From assembly GCF_009601685.2 (NCBI RefSeq), contig NZ_CP045701.2, positions 2,170,001 through 2,234,000 of the forward strand: a stretch of DNA of 64,000 nt. Direction: 5' to 3'. The notes under the pieces were generated by a model. That model had not been told where the DNA came from, searched no databases, and worked only from the letters and a program-made list of their open reading frames with translations. Position 1 is the first letter of the stretch. Each line of letters opens with the position of its first letter. Of this stretch, positions 45,109 through 52,047 are shown in pieces. Source of the stretch: Pseudomonas brassicacearum. GTDB lineage: Bacteria > Pseudomonadota > Gammaproteobacteria > Pseudomonadales > Pseudomonadaceae. A program made the position numbers and the translations under genes.

Positions 45109-45945
45109 ATGTCTAATTCCACTGATCGGAATAATGAGAAAGGCGAGGTGGGTGTCGGTGCGGTTTCCAGGCTGTTTGCCGTGTTACGCAGCCTGGGTGA
45201 CACCGCCGAGGGTGGCGAGCGGGTGACACAATTGGCCCAGCGCATCGGCCTGTCCCAGCCCACCACGCATCGCTTGTTGCGTAGCCTGATGGACGAAGGC
45301 ATGGTCGAGCAGGACGCACGCAGCAAACGCTACCGCCTGAGCCTGGAGTTCTTCGCCCTGGCCGCCCGCGCGGGCAACACCGGCAACCTGCGCGAACTGG
45401 TGCGCCCGGCGATGCTGCGGTTGTCGGCTTCTCTGGGGGACTCGCTGTTTTTGCTGGCGCGCAGTGGTTTCGATGCGGTCTGCCTGGACCGCAGCGAGGG
45501 ACCGTTTCCGATCCGCACGTTCACCGGCGACATCGGTGGTCGCGTGGCGTTGGGCGTGGGGCAGGGCAGCCTGGCGATCCTGGCGTTTCTGCCGGAGCAA
45601 GAGCGCGACACGGTGATTCAATACAACCTGCCGCGGCTCAAGGATTTCCATTTGTACGACGAAGTGTTCCTGCGTTCGGAAGTGGAGAACGTGCGCACGC
45701 TGGGCTACGCCGGGCGCAACACTGGCGTATTGCAAGGCATGGCCGGGGTCGCCGTGCCGATCCTGGACCGTGATGGCCGGGCCGTGGCCGCCTTGAGCGT
45801 GGCAACGGTGAGTGACCGCCTGGGGCCCGATCGCCTGCCGACGGTGGTGGATATGCTCAAGCGCGAGGCGGCCCTGATCGGGCCGCGGATCAACCCGTTC
45901 GACCCGTTGCTGCGCAGGCCTTCGCTGGTGTTTGGACAGGGGTGA
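45109..45945 (+). CDS. IclR-family transcriptional regulator
   Basis: A 278-aa regulator. The winged helix-turn-helix at the N-terminus reads GAVSRLFAVLRSLGDT then VTQLAQRIGLSQPTTHRLLRSLMDEGMVEQD. The GAF-like effector domain includes SLGDSLFLLARSGFDAVCLDRSEGPFPI and GVAVPILDRDGRAVAALSVATV. The start at 45109 has a weak GATGAGAA ahead; ATGs at 45094 and 45097 are in frame. It is divergent from the seven-gene importer/dehydrogenase operon and is its likely regulator. Confidence 0.88.
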   Translation: MSNSTDRNNEKGEVGVGAVSRLFAVLRSLGDTAEGGERVTQLAQRIGLSQPTTHRLLRSLMDEGMVEQDARSKRYRLSLEFFALAARAGNTGNLRELVRPAMLRLSASLGDSLFLLARSGFDAVCLDRSEGPFPIRTFTGDIGGRVALGVGQGSLAILAFLPEQERDTVIQYNLPRLKDFHLYDEVFLRSEVENVRTLGYAGRNTGVLQGMAGVAVPILDRDGRAVAALSVATVSDRLGPDRLPTVVDMLKREAALIGPRINPFDPLLRRPSLVFGQG

Positions 45946-45973
45946 ATACACTCTCAAGCGCAGCCCATATCCT

Positions 45974-46000
45974 CTGTGGGAGCGAGCAAGCTCGCACAGA
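45974..46000. repeat. REP singlet, one arm shortened
   Basis: CTGTGGGAGCGAGCAAGCTC followed by GCACAGA; the right arm has lost the TCCC of other copies. Between two convergent genes. Confidence 0.75.
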
Positions 46001-46021
46001 GATTTACACAGGGTAAGGGGC

Positions 46022-46774
46022 TCAGAAATTCAGGGTTTGCTTGAGCCGCTGCACCGTCGGCGTATCACTGGGTATGACCATCGCATAGTTGTAGCCGGGC
46101 CCGGACCAGTACTCGGCTTGCAACTCGCCCTCACGGCGACTGCCCCGTGGTAGCAGGAAGTTTTTCGGGCCGGGCGGGCGCACGTAGAAGCTGATTTTCT
46201 GACCGCTCGGGTCCTGGTAGACCACCATCGCCGCTGCGCCTTGTTCGGTGCTGAGCAAGCGTCCGCTGACGGGCTTGAAACCGGCGCCCGACAGGTCTGG
46301 CAGGCGGTCGGCCTGGGTGAAGTAACGGTCGAGCCAGCCTTGCATGCTCTGCTCGTCACCCGTCTGGTAGTCGGCCGGAAGGATGCCCTGCTGGGCAATC
46401 AAGCGGTATGCCTGCAAGGCATCGGCCATGGGGGCTGCGGTGCTGAGCAGGGTCATTTGCCGCGCTTGCCAGCCGCCGAAGCCACCCACGCTGACGGCCA
46501 GCAGCAACACCGCGGCGTTGGCCAGGTGGCGGCGGGAGCGCTGTTTCAGGCGCTGGCGAATCATGGCCGGGTCGAGATCCGGATTGGGCGGCTGTTGCAA
46601 GGCGCCGCTCAGGGCCGTGCGCAGGTGCTGCGCGTCCTGTTGCCAGGCGCGGACCCGGGCGGCGACTTCCGGCTGGTTGGCCAGGTAGGCCTGCACCAGG
46701 CGCTGGTCGGCCTCGCTCAGTTGGCGATCGACGTAGGCGTGCAGGTCGCTGTCGCTGGGGGGCATGCTGATCAT
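46022..46774 (-). CDS. membrane anti-sigma factor
   Basis: A 250-aa protein with a cytoplasmic N-terminal anti-sigma domain (PPSDSDLHAYVDRQLSEADQRLVQAYLANQPEVAARV), one transmembrane helix near residues 85-103 (LANAAVLLLAVSVGGFGGW) and a periplasmic C-terminal domain. Its start overlaps the stop of the ECF sigma gene as ATGA, so the two are coupled, which is the standard sigma/anti-sigma arrangement. It presumably holds the sigma at the membrane until an oxidative or envelope signal arrives. Confidence 0.88.
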   Translation of the reverse strand: MISMPPSDSDLHAYVDRQLSEADQRLVQAYLANQPEVAARVRAWQQDAQHLRTALSGALQQPPNPDLDPAMIRQRLKQRSRRHLANAAVLLLAVSVGGFGGWQARQMTLLSTAAPMADALQAYRLIAQQGILPADYQTGDEQSMQGWLDRYFTQADRLPDLSGAGFKPVSGRLLSTEQGAAAMVVYQDPSGQKISFYVRPPGPKNFLLPRGSRREGELQAEYWSGPGYNYAMVIPSDTPTVQRLKQTLNF

Positions 46775-47277
46775 TTGAGTATCCGCAGGGTGGGGCGGGT
46801 GATTTCGCCGTCGCTGAGTTGGCGCAGAGCCTGTCGAGCGCGCGACAGACGGGACATTACTGTGCCGGTCGGCACGCCGAGGATGTCGGCGACTTGTTGG
46901 TAGCTCAAGCCTTCCACCGACACCCACAGCAACAGTGCACGTTGTTCCGTCGTGAGCTGATCGAACGCTTGCAGGGACGATTGCGCGATCACGCTGCGCT
47001 CGGCCGAAGGGTGGGCATCGTCGCGGCCGGTGAAAAACTCCAGCATGCGTGCATACCGTCGGGAGCGGCGGTGGCCGTCGATAAACTGCCGATACAGAAT
47101 CGAAAACAGCCAGGCCCGCAGATCGCCGTCCGGGCGTTTGTCGTTCCATTTGGACAACGCTCGCTCCAGGCACGCCTGCACCAGGTCATCGGCGTTGCTC
47201 GGGTTGCGCGTCAGCGACACGGCAAAACGCCGTAGCCTGGGGATGAGTTCGCGCAACTGTTCGTCGAATGCGTTCAT
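46771..47277 (-). CDS. RNA polymerase ECF sigma factor
   Basis: A 168-aa sigma-70-family extracytoplasmic-function factor. Region 2 reads RNPSNADDLVQACLERAL with DLRAWLFSILYRQFIDGHRR (core binding and -10 recognition). Region 4 reads LSYQQVADILGVPTGTVMSRLSRARQALRQ (-35 recognition). Its own promoter region and the divergent catalase promoter share GGAATAA-N13-TCGTCT, pointing to autoregulation. The anti-sigma gene follows with a four-base overlap. Confidence 0.92.
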   Translation of the reverse strand: MNAFDEQLRELIPRLRRFAVSLTRNPSNADDLVQACLERALSKWNDKRPDGDLRAWLFSILYRQFIDGHRRSRRYARMLEFFTGRDDAHPSAERSVIAQSSLQAFDQLTTEQRALLLWVSVEGLSYQQVADILGVPTGTVMSRLSRARQALRQLSDGEITRPTLRILK

Positions 47278-47320
47278 AAGGGTGTGGCTTCTGTAGGCGG
47301 TCGCTGCGCCGGGACTGGAA

Positions 47321-47346
47321 AGACGACCCTCGAACGAGATTATTCC
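47321..47346 (-). promoter_or_regulatory. candidate ECF-dependent promoter of the sigma/anti-sigma genes
   Basis: On the minus strand GGAATAA (47346-47340) and TCGTCT (47326-47321) are separated by 13 bp. The start of transcription would lie about 35 bp before the sigma ATG. The same two blocks with the same spacing occur on the plus strand 50 bp away. Confidence 0.7.
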
Positions 47347-47374
47347 AGTGCAGGAAAAATAAATACGAGGCGTG

Positions 47375-47400
47375 GGAATAAACCTGCCGGGCCTTCGTCT
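47375..47400 (+). promoter_or_regulatory. candidate ECF-dependent promoter of the catalase / cytochrome genes
   Basis: GGAATAA (47375-47381) and TCGTCT (47395-47400), spacing 13 bp, about 45 bp upstream of the catalase ATG. Identical in both blocks and spacing to the divergent promoter. Confidence 0.7.
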
Positions 47401-47445
47401 GACGGGTTCTTTCCAACAAATGGCCCCGAGCCCTGGAGCGTTCTC

Positions 47446-48528
47446 ATGGTTGATCCTTCACCCTCGTCGAGCCGGCCACCCTTGAGTGCCGCCGGCCTGA
47501 CACTGCGCCTGAGCGGCATCGCCGTGATTGTTGCCGCGCTGGCCGGCGCGTTTGCCTACGTCAATGGCAGCCTCGACCCACAGCGCCTGACACCGCAGGC
47601 GTTGGTCAATGTACTGGAAAAAAACAACGGCGTTCACCCGGGCTTTCGCCGCAACCACTCAAAAGGTATCTGCGTCGCGGGCTATTTCCAAAGCACGGGC
47701 GAGGCCAGCGCCTATTCCAGTGCCCAAGTGTTCTCGCAGGCGCAAACGCCAGTGGTTGGGCGGTTCGCCTTGCCCAGCGGCAACCCCTATGCACCGGACA
47801 GCAGTGTGCCGATTCGCAGCCTGGCGCTACGCTTTACCCAGGCCAACGGCCAGCAATGGCGCACCGGCATGAACAGCATGCCGGTGTTTCCGGTGGGCAC
47901 GCCCGAAGCCTTCTACCAACTCCTGCAAGCCCAGTCGCCGGACCCTGCCACAGGAAAACCGAACCCTGCGGCCGTACCGGCGTTCTTTGCCGCGCACCCC
48001 GAAACGGCGCCGTTCCTGCAATGGATCAAGACCGCCAAGCCGTCGGCCAGCTATGCCACCGAAACCTACAACGGTATCAACGCGTTCTACCTGGTCAACC
48101 CCGCCGGGCAGCGCCAGGCGGTGCGCTGGGGCGTGGTGCCGATCAGCCAGGACGCTGCGGATGCGACGCCCCCCCAGGGGGCCGACTTCCTCGAGCAAGA
48201 CTTGGTGAAGCGTCTCGCCGCCGGGCCGTTGCGCTGGCAGTTGAACATCACCCTGGCCAACCCGGGGGACCCGGTGAACGATGCCAGCAAGGCCTGGCCT
48301 GCTGACCGCAAGGTACTCAATGCCGGCACGTTGGTGCTGGAGCGCACCCAGGCGCAGGACAACGGTGAATGCCGCGACATCAACTATGACCCGCTGATCC
48401 TGCCCCAAGGGATCGAGGGTTCCGAAGACCCACTACTGGCCGCGCGCTCCGCCGCCTACGCCAGTTCCTATCTGCGCCGTACCAGCGAAGTGGGCCAGTT
48501 GCCCGCCAAACAGGAGTCCCGCCCATGA
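47446..48528 (+). CDS. membrane-anchored catalase-like haem peroxidase (SrpA family)
   Basis: A 360-aa catalase-related peroxidase. An N-terminal transmembrane helix (about residues 19-41, TLRLSGIAVIVAALAGAFAYV) places the catalase core in the periplasm. The core has the distal His in FRRNHSKGICVAGYF, with QNV-type Asn replaced, and the proximal Tyr in RSAAYASSYLRR. At this length it lacks the wrapping and C-terminal domains of full catalases, as in SrpA. TGGAG lies ahead of the ATG. Coupled by ATGA overlap to a cytochrome b561 that may feed it electrons. Confidence 0.88.
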   Translation: MVDPSPSSSRPPLSAAGLTLRLSGIAVIVAALAGAFAYVNGSLDPQRLTPQALVNVLEKNNGVHPGFRRNHSKGICVAGYFQSTGEASAYSSAQVFSQAQTPVVGRFALPSGNPYAPDSSVPIRSLALRFTQANGQQWRTGMNSMPVFPVGTPEAFYQLLQAQSPDPATGKPNPAAVPAFFAAHPETAPFLQWIKTAKPSASYATETYNGINAFYLVNPAGQRQAVRWGVVPISQDAADATPPQGADFLEQDLVKRLAAGPLRWQLNITLANPGDPVNDASKAWPADRKVLNAGTLVLERTQAQDNGECRDINYDPLILPQGIEGSEDPLLAARSAAYASSYLRRTSEVGQLPAKQESRP

Positions 48529-49061
48529 GCGCCCCTCGTCACTTTGCACCGCTGGCCCGGCTGCTGCACTGGCTGATGGCCGTGATGATCATCGCCATGC
48601 TGTTCATCGGCGCAGGCATGGTCGCCTCGGTGTCCGAACGCCATGAATGGCTGCTGCAGTTGCACAAGCCATTGGGTATCGCGATTTTGCTGCTGGTGAT
48701 CGTCCGTCTGATGGTGCGTTTTACCACCCGTCAACCGCCGTTGCCGGCCGATCTACCGGCCTGGCAGGTGCTGGCGGCAAACGCCTCGCATGTGCTGTTG
48801 TACACCTTGATGCTGGTCCTGCCGCTGTTGGGCTGGGGCATGATTTCGGCGGCGGGAGACCCGGTGATGCTCGGCGACTCGCTGCAACTGCCTTCGATTC
48901 TGCCAGCGCACGCCCAGACGTTCGCACTGCTGCGCAAGGCCCACGGGTACCTGGCTTACCTGTTGTTCGTGACGGTGCTGGTGCATCTGGCGGCGGCGTT
49001 GTTTCACGCATGGGTGCGCCGGGATGAGGTGTTGGACAGTATGTTGCGTGGCAAGGACTGA
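48525..49061 (+). CDS. cytochrome b561 (partner of the catalase-like peroxidase)
   Basis: A 178-aa inner-membrane di-haem protein with four helices. Haem-ligand His residues are in PLARLLHWLMAVMII, LQLHKPLGIAILL, ASHVLLYTLMLVLP and KAHGYLAYLLFVTVLVHLAAALFHAW. Start and the preceding stop overlap as ATGA, so translation is coupled to the peroxidase. A quinol-to-peroxidase electron path is a reasonable inference. Confidence 0.92.
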   Translation: MSAPRHFAPLARLLHWLMAVMIIAMLFIGAGMVASVSERHEWLLQLHKPLGIAILLLVIVRLMVRFTTRQPPLPADLPAWQVLAANASHVLLYTLMLVLPLLGWGMISAAGDPVMLGDSLQLPSILPAHAQTFALLRKAHGYLAYLLFVTVLVHLAAALFHAWVRRDEVLDSMLRGKD

Positions 49062-49069
49062 TGAAATCA

Positions 49070-49232
49070 TGGCAAGGGTGCTTGCTCCCACCGGGTGGCG
49101 TCTGTAGGAGCTGCCGAGCGAAGCGAGGCTGCGATCTTTTCAGTTGACACTTGAGTCTCCAGTGAAAGATCAAAAGATCGCAGGCTTCGCCAGCTCCTAC
49201 ATCACCGAGCGGAGCAGGTTCCCTCGCCACGG
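49070..49232. repeat. long palindromic intergenic repeat, copy 5
   Basis: Outer arms are TGGCAAGGGTGCTTGCTCCC and CAGGTTCCCTCGCCAC-type sequence. Inner arms run from TGTAGGAGCTGCCGAGCGAA to CGAAGCC-type sequence ending CAGCTCCTAC. The GATC centre is short. Confidence 0.82.
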
Positions 49233-49254
49233 TGGATCTGTTCAGGTCGCTGGA

Positions 49255-50406
49255 TCAGCGCAATTCGTCAACCATGGCCTCAATGGTGCTCAACACATCC
49301 TTGCCCAGTTGCATCGAGCGTTTGCCAGACCAACCGGTGATCGGGTTCGGATGATCGTCATGATCCTTGAACGGCATTTCCAGGGTCAGGGACAGGCAGT
49401 CATATTTCTGGCCGACCGCGTTACAGGCCAGGGTCATGTTGGCCTGGCCCGGTTCGTCGCGGGTGTAGCCGTGAGTGGTCTGGAAGTCTTTGGTCTGGTG
49501 CTTGAGATGGCTGCGAAAGCGCTCTTCGAGCTCGGCAATGCGTGGTGTGTAGCCCGGGTTGCCTTCGCAACCGGCGGTGAAGACGTGGGGAATTTCCTCA
49601 TCGCCATGAGCATCGAGGAACAGATCGACGCCGTACTTTTCCATTTGCTGCTGGACGAAAAAGACCTCGGGGCTGATTTCCGGGCTGGCGTTCTGCCAGG
49701 CACGGTTGAGGTCCTGGCCCATGGCGTTGGTCCGCAGATGCCCGTGGAACGCGCCGTCGGGGTTCATGTTCGGCACCAGGTACAGATCGGCTTTGGCGAG
49801 CAATTGGTTCAGTTGCGTATCGTCATGCTGCTGGAGGCGTTCGATCACGCCCTCCATGAACCACTCGGCCATGTGCTCGCCGGGATGCTGCTGGGCGATG
49901 ATCCAGACTTTGCGCCGGCCTTGCGCACCGCTGCCCTTGCGCAGCAGTTGAATGTCACGACCTTCCACGCTTTTACCAACGGCCAATAGTTCGGTGCCGG
50001 CCTTGTGCTGCGCTTGCTCGATCAGCCAATCATGCCGGCCGCGACTGTAGGGTTCGAAGTAGGCGAACCAGGCGTTGGGTTGTTCGGTCTCCAGATAAAA
50101 GCGCAGGGCGTCGCCTTCAAATTGGGTCGGAATGCGGAACCAGTTGACGTGATCGTAGGAGGCAACGGTCTGGTAGCCCGTCCAGGCCTTGTTGTAAGAC
50201 GACTGACTGGCGTTGAGCAGGCGGAAGGAATACTCCTGGCCAACGTGCAGGCCGCTGGCCTTGAAGTGGAACCACTGGAAATGGGGGCTGCGGGTGTCGG
50301 GCCTGATCTTGAGCAACGACTGCAACGGGTTGCTGATGTCGACGATCTCGATGTTGCCGCTGTCGAAATTGGCACTGATATCAAAGGAAGATTTAGCCAC
50401 GGTCAC
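49255..50406 (-). CDS. M14-family zinc carboxypeptidase (cytosolic carboxypeptidase-like)
   Basis: A 383-aa protein without a signal peptide. The N-terminal beta-sandwich typical of CCP/AGBL-like enzymes covers about residues 10-120 (FQWFHFKASGLHVGQEYSFRLLNAS). The peptidase domain follows: zinc ligands in QQHPGEHMAEWFMEG (HxxE) and a later LDAHGDEE, substrate-binding NPDGAFHGHLRTNAMGQDLNRAW, catalytic Glu in LTLEMPFKD. The start is GTG with CAGGAATC ahead. Eukaryotic relatives trim glutamates from proteins; the bacterial substrate is unknown. Repeat copy 5 lies downstream. Confidence 0.88.
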   Translation of the reverse strand: MTVAKSSFDISANFDSGNIEIVDISNPLQSLLKIRPDTRSPHFQWFHFKASGLHVGQEYSFRLLNASQSSYNKAWTGYQTVASYDHVNWFRIPTQFEGDALRFYLETEQPNAWFAYFEPYSRGRHDWLIEQAQHKAGTELLAVGKSVEGRDIQLLRKGSGAQGRRKVWIIAQQHPGEHMAEWFMEGVIERLQQHDDTQLNQLLAKADLYLVPNMNPDGAFHGHLRTNAMGQDLNRAWQNASPEISPEVFFVQQQMEKYGVDLFLDAHGDEEIPHVFTAGCEGNPGYTPRIAELEERFRSHLKHQTKDFQTTHGYTRDEPGQANMTLACNAVGQKYDCLSLTLEMPFKDHDDHPNPITGWSGKRSMQLGKDVLSTIEAMVDELR

Positions 50407-50679
50407 GATTCCTGGAAAGGATTTTCATGGCCATTACTGTACACGCAAGAAGGGGGGGCCGAGACGATTTACGTCACGTAAACGAGGGGGCGTCCTCCCT
50501 GGACGCCGAGCCAGCTTAGAGAGTCTGCAATTGATTCTCAAGTGCTGGTTGTCGATTGTTCTCGCCTGTGTGGCGGGGGCTCTTGTAAACAGATATTCAT
50601 TTGCTATCATCGCCGCCATCGAATTGGCAGCACCCAAAAGACTTCATTAGCCTGAAGCCATAAGCCGAAAATCGGCAAA

Positions 50680-50712
50680 AAAAAGACCCGGCAAAAAGCC
50701 GGGTCAAAAACC
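50680..50712. terminator. bidirectional terminator (3' end of the PrrF-like RNA)
   Basis: GACCCGGC-AAAAA-GCCGGGTC, flanked by AAAAAAAA on the left (a U-run for the minus-strand RNA) and AAAAA on the right. Confidence 0.88.
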
Positions 50713-50790
50713 GTGATTAGCCTGATGAGGAGATATTCCAGAAGTCCGACCTAAGGTCTTCTGATCTATCGACTGATCTCGCGACCAGCT
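50684..50790 (-). ncRNA. prrF: PrrF-like iron-responsive small RNA
   Basis: Read on the minus strand, the RNA begins near AGCTGGTCGCGAGATCAG, contains the conserved core ATCTCCTCATCAGGCTAATC followed by ACGG, and ends in a CCCGGC terminator. From memory these match the 5' end, antisense core and terminator of Pseudomonas PrrF1/PrrF2. Those RNAs, with Hfq, repress mRNAs of iron-containing proteins when Fur is released. The length of about 107 nt fits. A Fur box overlaps the expected promoter. Only one copy is present here. Confidence 0.85.
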
Positions 50791-50792
50791 GA

Positions 50793-50811
50793 TGCAATAA
50801 TAATCATTATC
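50793..50811 (-). promoter_or_regulatory. Fur box of the PrrF-like gene
   Basis: On the minus strand GATAATGATTATTATTGCA matches the GATAATGATwATCATTATC Fur consensus at about 15 of 19 positions. It sits immediately upstream of the deduced RNA start. Confidence 0.82.
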
Positions 50812-50897
50812 ATTTGCAAGTCAAATGGTTTTATCGCATCGATTGGAAAATTCATGCTTGTCGTGCGCGTTCGCGGCGACATTCCCAAGCGTTACCC

Positions 50898-51239
50898 CTA
50901 GCGAGTCGGGTAGCCATCCAGGGATCGGTCAAGCATCACCTTGACCAGATCAATCATGTGCACCACCGAAAATGCCAGGTCACGGCTCGAACCATTCAAC
51001 TGGTTGGCAGACTCGTGAGCGGTCGCCGCTGCACAGCGCAGCAGGTCGCATGCGTGAACAAGGGCTTCTTCTGCGCTGACGTTGTGGTTGACGTCGAAGA
51101 AGCGATGTTCTGCCTGTGCCTGCGAAACACCCGGTTTCAAGTAGTAGTCGAGGGCTCGTTTGGCTGCCGGGCAATCCTGTAATGAAGGGAACGTGCTGTC
51201 GAAAGGGCTGCCGGGCTGGTCTTTACTGGGTGTATCCAT
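50898..51239 (-). CDS. DUF3077/DUF6124-like small protein
   Basis: A 113-aa soluble protein whose central part reads HRFFDVNHNVSAEEALVHACDLLRCAAATAHESANQL, the pattern of a Pseudomonas-restricted helical family (DUF3077 or DUF6124 by memory). It has no signal, membrane segment or catalytic motif. It is divergent from an S24-type repressor-like gene, with a shared 130-bp control region. Function unknown; copies of this family are often found scattered in pseudomonad genomes. Confidence 0.78.
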   Translation of the reverse strand: MDTPSKDQPGSPFDSTFPSLQDCPAAKRALDYYLKPGVSQAQAEHRFFDVNHNVSAEEALVHACDLLRCAAATAHESANQLNGSSRDLAFSVVHMIDLVKVMLDRSLDGYPTR

Positions 51240-51291
51240 AGTGATGAAAATCTCCGTGTGTGGGGCTGAACTCCTGAATCCAGAATAGTAC

Positions 51292-51312
51292 TTATCGTAA
51301 TTGTGACGATAA
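51292..51312. promoter_or_regulatory. TTATCGT inverted repeat between the DUF3077-like and repressor genes
   Basis: TTATCGT (51292-51298) and ACGATAA (51306-51312) are exact inverted arms with a 7-bp spacer, in an A/T-rich divergent promoter region. This is a likely operator for the adjacent repressor. Confidence 0.5.
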
Positions 51313-51370
51313 TTTAAATACTACAATTTGTGTTTTGAATGGCCGGAGTCATCCACGTATCGTGCCGCAC

Positions 51371-52018
51371 ATGGATAAATGGATAGAGTTGGTCAAGGCC
51401 AAGATGAAGGAGCTGCGCATCACGCAAGTGGTGCTCGCAGAACGGTTGGGGATGTCCCAGGGCGGCGTCGGCCATTGGCTGACCAGGCGCCGGCAACCCA
51501 GTGTCGAAGACATGAACCGGGTCCTGCGGGAGTTGGGGCTGGAGTTCCTGGAAGTGGCGATGGTGATTCGCGAGCCGGACACCTCCACGGACGAAGGCAT
51601 GACCCTGGCGCAGAAGTACAACCCGTACTTCCGCTACCCGGTCAGTGAATGGCACGAGGTTGGCGAGGTTCGCGAAGGCGATCCTGGCGCCTACAGCCAG
51701 GCGCGCTACGAACTGACGGACTACCACGCCTTGGGGGCCGCGTTCTGGCTGGTGGTGGTGGGCGACGCGATGACCGCACCCAGTGGGCTGAGTATTCCCG
51801 AGGGCATGTCGATCCTGGTGGATCCGGCTATCGAGGCGGTGCCTGGCAAACTGGTGGTCGTCTGCTTGCCCGGTAGCAGTGACGCGACCTTCCGCAAATT
51901 GATCGAAGAGAGCGGCCAGCGTTACCTGGTTCCGCTCAATCCGACTTACCCGAAAAACCTGTACACCGAGCAATGTCGCCTCATCGGTGTGGTGGTGCAG
52001 GCCACCATCAGGTTCTGA
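51371..52018 (+). CDS. XRE/S24-type repressor-like protein with catalytic Ser replaced by Ala
   Basis: A 215-aa phage-repressor-like regulator. The N-terminal helix-turn-helix reads ITQVVLAERLGMSQGGVGHWLTRRRQP (about residues 17-43). The C-terminal LexA/CI-like peptidase S24 domain has the nucleophile loop VVGDAMTAPSGLSIPEG. Ala133 stands where cleavable repressors have Ser (GDSM), while the general-base Lys is kept (FRKLIEE, Lys176). It should therefore not self-cleave in response to RecA. ATG at 51371 gives the clean domain start. No phage genes are nearby. Confidence 0.83.
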   Translation: MDKWIELVKAKMKELRITQVVLAERLGMSQGGVGHWLTRRRQPSVEDMNRVLRELGLEFLEVAMVIREPDTSTDEGMTLAQKYNPYFRYPVSEWHEVGEVREGDPGAYSQARYELTDYHALGAAFWLVVVGDAMTAPSGLSIPEGMSILVDPAIEAVPGKLVVVCLPGSSDATFRKLIEESGQRYLVPLNPTYPKNLYTEQCRLIGVVVQATIRF

Positions 52019-52020
52019 CT

Positions 52021-52045
52021 GGATCGGCCCTGGGAGCGGGCCGAT
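52021..52045. terminator. hairpin between convergent repressor and liuD genes
   Basis: ATCGGCCC and GGGCCGAT pair around TGGGAGC in the 29-bp gap between the two stop codons. It has no long T-run. Confidence 0.5.
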
Positions 52046-52047
52046 GC

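Larger units (their letters stand above)
50407..50897. other. 491-bp intergenic region with the PrrF-like sRNA
   Basis: Contains the PrrF-like RNA on the minus strand, its Fur box and a bidirectional terminator. On the plus strand a promoter-like pair, TTGTAA with TATCAT 16 bp later near 50583-50610, points toward the same terminator. No convincing protein gene. Confidence 0.6.

Noticed and set aside
51371..52018. Prophage or pyocin cluster signalled by the CI/LexA-like repressor
   Set aside because: Neighbouring genes are metabolic (liu) or DUF3077-like; no lysis, tail or integrase genes are within reach.
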